From: JAEZKC01 sp046538945
GTDB lineage: Bacteria > Fibrobacterota > Chitinivibrionia > Chitinivibrionales > Chitinispirillaceae
Reading direction: 5' to 3'
Assembly (NCBI GenBank): GCA_046538945.1
Contig: JBKHHW010000169.1
Location: 1 to 6,770, forward strand
Length of the DNA: 6,770 bases
Part shown: one piece after another, positions 1 through 4,438 of the stretch
Layout: each line of letters begins with the position of its first letter
How positions within the stretch are numbered: the first letter of the stretch is position 1
Position numbers and translations under genes: made by a program
Notes under the pieces: generated by a model
What the model was told of the DNA's origin: nothing
Database searches by the model: none
Seen by the model: the letters and a program-made list of their open reading frames with translations, nothing else

Positions 1-1
1 G

Positions 2-58
2 TCAGGTCCTTCGATCATCGCGACAGAAACAGGTGAACGGTTGGATGGGCTCAGATAG
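2..58 (+). CDS. C-terminal end of an unidentified gene (partial)
   Basis: One plus-strand frame is open from the window edge to a TAG at 56-58 and encodes SGPSIIATETGERLDGLR. A palindromic terminator begins one base after the stop codon, which is a common arrangement at the end of a real gene. The other plus frames either stop earlier, at 34-36, or run on through the terminator into sequence that is antisense to the bTHX gene. Eighteen residues are too few to identify a family, and I do not recognise the product. The call rests on the stop-terminator spacing and on plausible codon use. Confidence 0.4.
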   Translation, partial: SGPSIIATETGERLDGLR

Positions 59-59
59 G

Positions 60-83
60 AAAAGCCGTTTTAAAACGGCTTTT
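60..83. terminator. Bidirectional intrinsic terminator (24-base perfect palindrome)
   Basis: The two 12-base halves, AAAAGCCGTTTT and AAAACGGCTTTT, are exact reverse complements, giving an AAAAGCCG/CGGCTTTT stem on either strand with T residues at the 3' side in both directions. It lies one base after the putative plus-strand stop (56-58) and two bases after the bTHX stop on the minus strand (86-88). It is therefore placed to end both convergent transcripts. Confidence 0.75.
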
Positions 84-85
84 GA

Positions 86-184
86 TCAGGACTTCTGCGC
101 GCTTTTGTTTTTGCGGGTGCGGTTTTTTCCATAACTACCACGAAAGATTTTGCCCTTGCGGGTGCGACGGTCTCCTCTGCCCAT
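86..184 (-). CDS. thx: 30S ribosomal protein bTHX (Thx)
   Basis: This 32-residue, strongly basic protein begins MGRGDRRTRKGKIFRGSYGK and ends NRTRKNKSAQKS. The N-terminal pattern MG(K/R)GDRRTR(R/K)GKI(W/F)RG(T/S)YGK is the known signature of bTHX, the small peptide that sits in the head of the 30S subunit in Thermus and stabilises rRNA packing. The length matches the family (about 25-35 residues). The start is fixed by a perfect AGGAGG (191-196, minus strand) six bases before the ATG. The gene is too short for many gene callers. It is followed directly by the palindromic terminator at 60-83 and lies 109 bases downstream of the DUF1328 gene on the same strand, so it may be read from that gene or from a weak AT-rich promoter near 265-290. 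Identification is by sequence signature and is strong despite the short length. Confidence 0.88.
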   Translation of the reverse strand: MGRGDRRTRKGKIFRGSYGKNRTRKNKSAQKS

Positions 185-293
185 TTTTGTCCTCCTGTTG
201 TTTGTCGATTCCAATCAGTTTTTTGGCATCCGGATATGAATCGAGTGCCATTGCCATAATTGGTCTAATATAATTTTTGCGCCTGCTGTGAAT

Positions 294-545
294 TCAGCAG
301 CAGAGTTTTTTTGTTCCAGTCGGTTTTTCTGAATCATCAATAATGATCATTTCATCTGAATCGGTGTTCTGATGGCGGTTCTCGTAAGGTGTGCAGAGAC
401 CGACTACCAGCATGGATATCAGAACCAGTACCAGAAGGTAGAATAGTATGCGTGAAGCGGCTGCAATGGCGAAAGGTGCCCCTCCGAATCCATAGAAGGC
501 AGCAACCGCAGCCAGAAAAACAATCAGCAGAATGCAGTAAATCAT
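294..545 (-). CDS. Small DUF1328-type membrane protein with an extended C-terminal tail
   Basis: This 83-residue protein has two hydrophobic segments, about residues 2-20 and 32-50, joined by the turn YGFGGAPFAIAAASRILF. That matches the DUF1328/YtjA pattern, in which an FGFGG-like motif and an Ala-rich stretch followed by (A/S)(K/R)ILF separate two membrane helices. Family members are inner-membrane proteins of unknown function and are usually about 50-60 residues. Here residues 52-83 add a polar tail with an acidic run (DSDEMIIIDDSE) and a terminal CC, which is outside the usual domain. A weak AGG (551-553, minus strand) lies five bases before the ATG. The gene precedes bTHX on the same strand. 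The domain assignment is from memory of the family pattern; the tail has no known function. Confidence 0.7.
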   Translation of the reverse strand: MIYCILLIVFLAAVAAFYGFGGAPFAIAAASRILFYLLVLVLISMLVVGLCTPYENRHQNTDSDEMIIIDDSEKPTGTKKLCC

Positions 546-641
546 AAGAACCTGCAGTTACACACTTTCGGCTACACAGTCGAGGACATCCGGCACCGAT
601 TCGGGCACTCCGGTACAACTGTTAACAAGCAATTAAGAAGC

Positions 642-678
642 CTGTATGTCACACACCCTTTTGGCCGGTGACATGCAG
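642..678. repeat. 11-bp inverted repeat in the DUF1328-tRNA intergenic region
   Basis: CTGTATGTCAC (642-652) and GTGACATGCAG (668-678) pair over 11 positions with one G-U wobble and a 15-base loop. A second, shorter hairpin, CAGTC-agcagc-GACTG (676-691), shares three bases with the right arm, so the two cannot form fully at once. Neither is followed by a clean T-tract, so a terminator is unlikely. The repeat lies between the DUF1328 start (545) and the tRNA promoter and could be a protein-binding site or part of the DUF1328 leader. No other function is visible in 546-700. Confidence 0.5.
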
Positions 679-703
679 TCAGCAGCGACTGATTTCAATT
701 TTG

Positions 704-732
704 TTGCTCTTTTTTCTGGGCTGATTTATATT
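704..732 (+). promoter_or_regulatory. Probable sigma70-type promoter of the tRNA gene
   Basis: TTGCTC (704-709) and TATATT (727-732) are separated by 17 bases, and the tRNA begins 14 bases after the -10 box. That would give a leader of only a few bases, typical for tRNA genes. An overlapping TTGTTG (701-706) is an alternative -35. The -10 box is a five-of-six match; the -35 matches only in its first half. Confidence 0.5.
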
Positions 733-745
733 TAACTTAGTTAAG

Positions 746-819
746 GGGCCCGTAACTCAGTTGGTTAGAGTAGCGGACTCATAATCCGTTAGTCCTAGGT
801 TCGAGTCCTAGTGGGCCCA
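746..819 (+). tRNA. tRNA with CAU anticodon, probably tRNA-Ile2 (lysidine-dependent), else elongator tRNA-Met
   Basis: The 74-base sequence folds as a complete cloverleaf. The acceptor is GGGCCCG/TGGGCCC with a G-U last pair and discriminator A; the D arm is ACTC/GAGT; the anticodon arm is GCGGA/TCCGT with loop CTCATAA (anticodon CAT at 780-782); the T arm is CTAGG/CCTAG with loop TTCGAGT. The first acceptor pair is G-C, whereas initiator tRNA has an unpaired first position, so tRNA-fMet is excluded. The acceptor carries C4-G69 and C5-G68, which are pairs that TilS recognises in E. coli tRNA-Ile2, whereas E. coli elongator Met has U4-A69 and A5-U68. That tilts the call to Ile2, but the rule is not proven in every lineage. 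CCA is not encoded (AAT follows the discriminator), so it must be added after transcription. Confidence 0.93.
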
Positions 820-905
820 AATTTCAATTTCTCACGGGAGGAAAATTGCAATCCATATCGGTTTGCGAAATCAAAACAGATAACAGAAACAGGCTCTGAA
901 AATAC

Positions 906-936
906 AAGCACTTCCTTTTGGAGGTGCTTTTTTTTT
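906..936 (+). terminator. Strong intrinsic terminator
   Basis: AAGCACTTCC (906-915) pairs with GGAGGTGCTT (920-929) over 10 bp, including one G-U pair, around a TTTT loop. A run of nine T residues (928-936) follows. It ends the transcript from the tRNA promoter, 86 bases after the tRNA. The 820-905 stretch between them contains no gene or structure that I can support. Confidence 0.85.
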
Positions 937-960
937 CCGGTTATAGTATAATGAAACCGG
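937..960 (+). promoter_or_regulatory. Promoter -10 box enclosed by an inverted repeat, upstream of the zinc-ribbon gene
   Basis: A perfect TATAAT lies at 947-952, 32 bases before the start codon at 985. No good -35 hexamer is visible at the right distance, because that position falls in the terminator stem and T-tract (roughly 924-930). CCGGTT (937-942) and AACCGG (955-960) form a perfect 6-bp inverted repeat centred on the -10 box, which suggests an operator or a chance palindrome. Confidence 0.5.
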
Positions 961-984
961 CTTATCACGACCGCGGAGGTACAA

Positions 985-1713
985 ATGATTCAGGATTTGG
1001 AGTACTTGATACAACTTCAGGAAATAGATTCAAGAATTAAAGAGCAGGAAATGGCCAAAGAACAGTTTCCGGCGGTAGTTTCCGAGCTTGAAGCTCAGAT
1101 CAATAAAGCCCAGGATAAGTTCCAGTCCGCTCAGGACAAACTTGACTGGCTCAAAAAGGAGCTCAGTGATGCCGAGGAACAGACCGCCGAAGCCCAGAAG
1201 AGCCTGAGCAGGAGTCAGGAGCGCCTATCAACCATCAAAACCAACCGTGAGTATGATGCCGTTCACAAGGAGATTGAGACTCAGAAGAGCCTGCTCAGCG
1301 GCTCCGAAGATAAAAAGAAATCGATCAGTGACGAAATAGAAAAGCAGTCTGGCGCTGTGGAGGAAAACAGTAGTGAGCTCAACCGGATCAAATCCGAACT
1401 GCAGCCCCAGATAGAGGAACTCAACGCCAAAATCGGGGCAATTGATTCTAATATTGAACAAATCACAGCTGAAAGAGAAGAGATTCTCCCGAAAATAAGC
1501 AAACCGACCCTGCGCACCTACGAATCCATTCGCAAGAGACGCAAAACGGGACGCGCCCTGAGCCTCATCAGCAGCTCCAAAGTGTGTACGGTGTGTTTCA
1601 AAGTTCTCGAACCTCAGCTCTACAATGAAATCAGGCGGGGAACCAAAATCATCTTATGCGAAAGCTGCGGTTCCATTTATGTCTGGAATGAAACCCCACC
1701 CGAACAGAAATGA
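985..1713 (+). CDS. Coiled-coil C4-type zinc-ribbon protein (COG1579 / zf-RING_7 family)
   Basis: This 242-residue cytosolic protein has no signal peptide or membrane segment. Residues 1 to about 170 are almost continuous charged heptad sequence rich in E, K, Q and S, predicted to form a long antiparallel coiled coil. The family hallmark TNREYDAVHKEIE is at residues 86-98, at the turn of the hairpin. The C-terminal zinc ribbon has C201-x2-C204 and C225-x2-C228 (CTVC...CESC), with the intervening LEPQLYNEIRRG typical of the family, and ends in GSIYVW. Some members have been proposed to act in nucleic-acid-related processes, but the molecular role is unsettled. The start is supported by GGAGG (975-979) five bases before the ATG. 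The MsbA-type exporter gene follows after a short gap containing a hairpin. All four metal ligands are present and the length is normal. Confidence 0.88.
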   Translation: MIQDLEYLIQLQEIDSRIKEQEMAKEQFPAVVSELEAQINKAQDKFQSAQDKLDWLKKELSDAEEQTAEAQKSLSRSQERLSTIKTNREYDAVHKEIETQKSLLSGSEDKKKSISDEIEKQSGAVEENSSELNRIKSELQPQIEELNAKIGAIDSNIEQITAEREEILPKISKPTLRTYESIRKRRKTGRALSLISSSKVCTVCFKVLEPQLYNEIRRGTKIILCESCGSIYVWNETPPEQK

Positions 1714-1723
1714 GACCAGGCGT

Positions 1724-1764
1724 CCCGAAAAGCGTTTTTTTGCTTTTCGGGCACTGTGAAAAGC
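1724..1764 (+). promoter_or_regulatory. Hairpin with alternative pairing partner ahead of the exporter gene
   Basis: CCCGAAAAGC (1724-1733) and GCTTTTCGGG (1742-1751) form a perfect 10-bp stem with an eight-base loop, GTTTTTTT. The left-arm segment GAAAAGCG (1727-1734) recurs at 1758-1765, so GCTTTTC (1742-1748) can pair either backward with 1727-1733 or forward with 1758-1764. The forward pairing covers the possible GTG start (1756-1758). The T-run sits in the loop and not after the stem, so this is not a standard terminator. A regulatory role is inference. Confidence 0.5.
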
Positions 1765-3606
1765 GCCCCGAGTATGAATAGTATCAGTCTCTACCGCAGA
1801 ATGCTGGGATACCTTTGGGTCTACCGCTCGCTTATCGCGGTTTCCCTTCTGTTGTCCCTGATGGTGGTGATCTTCGAAGGCATGTCTTTATGGTTCGGTG
1901 CCTCGCTGGTGCAGACCCTTTTCAGTCCTGAAACGGTTGAAATGACACGGCCGGAATTCTCGCTGGCAGATCTAAACAATTTCCTCAAATACTGGACCTA
2001 CCAGATAATAAACCGGGACAGCGCCCTTACTTCCCTCAAGCTTGTCTGCGCCATGATGGCCGTGACCTTTTTTTTGAAGAATCTGTTCATATATCTGAAG
2101 CAGCTGGTCATGACGAAAATCAACCTGCTCATAATCCGTGACATGCGCAACCAGCTCTTCTCCCACGTGCTCAAACTGCCAGTCACCTATTACGACCGGA
2201 CCAAGTCCGGTGATGTGATTTCGCTCATCATGAATGACGTGCAGAGCATCAATGCCTCCATGACAGGCACGTTTAACAAGATGTTCATCGAGCCCATGCG
2301 GGTTCTTTTCTTCATGGGTATGCTTTTCATCATCAACTACAAGCTCACATTGACAGTTTTTGTGATTTTCCCCGTTCTCGGTTTTCTCATAGCCCAGATC
2401 GGAAAAGCGGTCCGAAGGAGAAGCAAACGGGTTCTGGAACATATGGCAGGCCTGCTTTCGATTCTTCACGAAACGATAGGGGGCATACGCATAGTCAAGA
2501 TATTCGGAATGCACGATTCCGAATCGCGCAAGTTCGGAAACGAAAACAAACGTTTCATCCTTCACTCCTACCGCTCAACCGCCATCGGCGCCATTTCCAG
2601 CCCGCTCACAGAAGTAATGGGGGTGGTGGTGGTGATAATACTTCTCTGGTACGGCGGACGTCAGGTTCTCACCAACGGAGGCTTCGGAGCAGAGGATTTT
2701 GTGAGGTTTCTCATTTTTCTTTTCTCCACGTTCACCCCGCTCAAAGCCTTGAGCAACATACACTCGGTTCTGCAGAGAGGTTTCGCCGCAGCAGACAGAG
2801 TTTTCGGAGTTCTTGATTCACCGGTTGAACCAATCGGGAAGACCGGAAACTTAAAACCTGAATTCAATGAACAGATCCGGTTATCCAATGTCCATTTCAG
2901 CTATCCGGGATGTGAAGAGGAAGTTCTGAAGGACATCAGCTTTACGGTCAAAAAAGGCAGTATAGTTGCGCTGGTGGGATCGAGCGGAAGCGGCAAAAGC
3001 ACCGTTCTCGACCTGCTTCCCCGATTCTATGATGTGACAAAAGGGTCCGTGAGCATAGATGGTCACGACATTCGCAGTGCGGATCTGAACGGGCTCAGAG
3101 ACCTTTTCGGCATAGTTTCCCAGGAGACATTCCTTTTCAACGAAACCATTTTCCAGAATATCTGCTACGGTCTCCGGGGTGCGTCAGAAAAAGAGGTTAT
3201 CGAAGCGGCAAAAGCCGCCAATGCGTGGGATTTTATAAAAAAACTTCCCCTGGGTCTCCAAACTGTCATCGGCGAGCGCGGAGTCATGCTTTCCGGCGGC
3301 CAGCGCCAGCGCCTCTCCATCGCCCGGGCACTGCTGCGCAATCCTCCCATACTTATACTGGATGAGGCAACATCAAGCCTGGATACGGAATCGGAACGGC
3401 TGGTTCAGTCAGCCATAAACAATGTCATCGAAAACCGTACCACGCTGGTCGTTGCCCACCGTCTGTCGACAATACAGCACGCGGATCTCATTCTGGTTCT
3501 GGAAAAGGGGCGCATCGTCGAACAGGGATCTCACGAGGAACTTCTTGCCAACAATCACCGTTACAAATACTTCCATGACATTCAGTTTGCGACCGCCAAT
3601 CAGTAA
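1756..3606 (+). CDS. MsbA-type ABC exporter (fused membrane and ATPase domains)
   Basis: This 616-residue half-transporter belongs to the type IV ABC exporter family and is expected to work as an inner-membrane homodimer. The membrane domain has six predicted helices at about residues 24-52, 93-118, 177-194, 196-215, 284-299 and 314-327, with a longer than usual first periplasmic loop (about 53-92). The ATPase domain is complete: A-loop Y383, Walker A GSSGSGKST (408-416), Q-loop Q456, signature LSGGQ (512-516), Walker B ILILDE (532-537), D-loop SLD and switch H568, so it should be active. The closest familiar proteins are MsbA (lipid A flippase) and related multidrug or lipid exporters; the cargo cannot be read from the sequence. 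The start is uncertain: GTG at 1756 has only a weak GGG ahead of it, and ATG at 1774 (giving MNSISLYRRMLGYL, 610 residues) has no good ribosome site either. The gene probably shares a transcript with the zinc-ribbon gene. It converges on the outer-membrane protein gene, with ten bases between stops. Confidence 0.92.
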   Translation: MKSAPSMNSISLYRRMLGYLWVYRSLIAVSLLLSLMVVIFEGMSLWFGASLVQTLFSPETVEMTRPEFSLADLNNFLKYWTYQIINRDSALTSLKLVCAMMAVTFFLKNLFIYLKQLVMTKINLLIIRDMRNQLFSHVLKLPVTYYDRTKSGDVISLIMNDVQSINASMTGTFNKMFIEPMRVLFFMGMLFIINYKLTLTVFVIFPVLGFLIAQIGKAVRRRSKRVLEHMAGLLSILHETIGGIRIVKIFGMHDSESRKFGNENKRFILHSYRSTAIGAISSPLTEVMGVVVVIILLWYGGRQVLTNGGFGAEDFVRFLIFLFSTFTPLKALSNIHSVLQRGFAAADRVFGVLDSPVEPIGKTGNLKPEFNEQIRLSNVHFSYPGCEEEVLKDISFTVKKGSIVALVGSSGSGKSTVLDLLPRFYDVTKGSVSIDGHDIRSADLNGLRDLFGIVSQETFLFNETIFQNICYGLRGASEKEVIEAAKAANAWDFIKKLPLGLQTVIGERGVMLSGGQRQRLSIARALLRNPPILILDEATSSLDTESERLVQSAINNVIENRTTLVVAHRLSTIQHADLILVLEKGRIVEQGSHEELLANNHRYKYFHDIQFATANQ

Positions 3607-3616
3607 TCGTTTATTG

Positions 3617-4297
3617 TCAAAAAAGAATTCCTGCTCTGAAAGTGTAGTACAGAGGATAATTCGTGTTTATCTGAGACAGAAGCCCGTAAAGTTTTCCCTG
3701 AAGGTTGACTTGAAAAGTGGCATTTTTGAATAAGTAGATGCCCGCATTGCCGCTTATACCGAAGCCGAAAGCATTCTCCCCCGCTCCTCTGGCGAACCCT
3801 CCTCCGAACCCTGCACCGAAATAAGGCGCCAGCACCTCTTCTGAAGTGAATATGTCAATCCCTAGCTCCAGTCCGGCCATGAACCCCTCGGTGAAATCGG
3901 TGGTAATCTCGCCTACCAGCCTTCCATTGACAAAAGGATTCACCTCCACGACTCCTCCGTAATGAACGCTGTAGGCCAGATTTCTGCTTTCAAGGTAGAT
4001 GAATCCGGCGGGACCCAGCGCCACAGTCCTGTAGACTCTTTTGGGACGGGGCTCCTCCTCCGGTTCCTGTTCCTGAGCAAGGAGTGTATCCGGATTCACC
4101 GAGTCATTCGGTAAAGGTTCTGATTGAGTTGCCAATGTATCCTTCTGCAGCTCAACGGAATCCTTTTCCTGTTCGACTCTGCTCTGCTCAAGAGAATCGG
4201 TTATGGAATCGTAAATTTGGGGGCTGAGCGATTCTGTTTGGGCATACAGGCAAACAAAGCTCAAAGCCAGAACTGCTGCCATAACGGTTAATTTCAT
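3617..4297 (-). CDS. Probable outer-membrane beta-barrel protein with an acidic linker
   Basis: I do not recognise a named family. The 226-residue protein starts with a typical Sec signal peptide (K2, hydrophobic core about 4-17, likely cut after A19 in CLYA-QT). C16 does not sit in a lipobox, so it is not an obvious lipoprotein. Residues 20-88 form a low-complexity polar linker rich in D, S, E, Q and P (EKDSVELQKDT, EQEPEEEPRPK). From about residue 92 the sequence alternates hydrophobic and polar residues with Gly- and aromatic-rich strands (APYFGAGFGGGFARG, YYTFRAGILF) and ends in Phe, the usual barrel-assembly signal for outer-membrane proteins. About 135 residues would suit a barrel of roughly eight strands. 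AGGAG (4306-4310, minus strand) eight bases before the ATG supports the start. The gene diverges from the permease gene and converges on the exporter gene. No terminator is visible at its 3' end. Confidence 0.75.
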   Translation of the reverse strand: MKLTVMAAVLALSFVCLYAQTESLSPQIYDSITDSLEQSRVEQEKDSVELQKDTLATQSEPLPNDSVNPDTLLAQEQEPEEEPRPKRVYRTVALGPAGFIYLESRNLAYSVHYGGVVEVNPFVNGRLVGEITTDFTEGFMAGLELGIDIFTSEEVLAPYFGAGFGGGFARGAGENAFGFGISGNAGIYLFKNATFQVNLQGKLYGLLSQINTNYPLYYTFRAGILF

Positions 4298-4347
4298 TCG
4301 GTAAACTCCTTATTCTGTGTCTTCAAGAAAGTAGTCAAGCAATAGTG

Positions 4348-4381
4348 AAACCATTCTTCACGATGTTTTGGAATGGTTTTT
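4348..4381. promoter_or_regulatory. 9-bp perfect inverted repeat in the divergent control region (operator or attenuator candidate)
   Basis: AAACCATTC (4348-4356) and GAATGGTTT (4371-4379) are exact reverse complements with a 14-base spacer, and a run of five T residues (4377-4381) closes the right arm. As DNA it could be an operator shared by the outer-membrane protein and permease genes. As plus-strand RNA it could be a weak terminator in the permease leader, 57 bases before the start codon. I see no convincing -35/-10 pair on either strand between 4298 and 4438. Confidence 0.5.
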
Positions 4382-4422
4382 GAAGCAACCATCGAAAGTT
4401 CCCGGCTGTTCTCAATTTCTGC

Positions 4423-4429
4423 AAAGGAG
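4423..4429 (+). promoter_or_regulatory. Ribosome binding site that fixes the permease start
   Basis: AAAGGAG lies nine bases before the ATG at 4439. The earlier in-frame ATG at 4373 lies inside the right arm of the inverted repeat and has no ribosome site. The 22 residues it would add are not part of a permease-like N-terminus. Confidence 0.8.
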
Positions 4430-4438
4430 TACTTACCC

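Noticed and set aside
1..18. Possible minus-strand gene start (ATG at 18 reading MIEGPD)
   Set aside because: It has no ribosome site and too few codons to judge, and the plus-strand frame ending beside the terminator explains the stretch better.
82..273. Plus-strand open frame of 63 codons
   Set aside because: It is antisense to bTHX and its leader, its Cys-rich composition is typical of a shadow frame, and there is no ribosome site.
283..312. Possible plus-strand terminator (CTGCTG...CAGCAG followed by seven T residues)
   Set aside because: The stem is only 6 bp, there is no plus-strand gene upstream for it to end, and the T-run is inside the DUF1328 coding region as Lys codons.
352..618. 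Minus-strand frame of 88 codons overlapping the DUF1328 gene
   Set aside because: It has Cys/Arg/Ser-rich shadow composition and no family resemblance, while the overlapping frame gives a clear two-helix DUF1328 protein.
646..735. Short plus-strand frame starting MSHTLLAGDMQ, 29 codons
   Set aside because: It has no clear ribosome site and lies across the inverted repeat and the tRNA promoter, so chance is more likely.
24..893. Two copies of ACAGAAACAGG (near 23-33 and 883-893)
   Set aside because: An 11-base match in A-rich sequence with no flanking similarity is likely to be chance.
1972..2565. Long minus-strand frame of 197 codons inside the exporter gene
   Set aside because: It is antisense to conserved membrane-domain coding sequence, and its His/Glu-rich composition mirrors the codon pattern of the opposite strand.
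3422..3733. Plus-strand frame of 103 codons across the exporter 3' end
   Set aside because: It overlaps the conserved H-loop region of the ABC ATPase in another frame and runs antisense into the outer-membrane protein gene.
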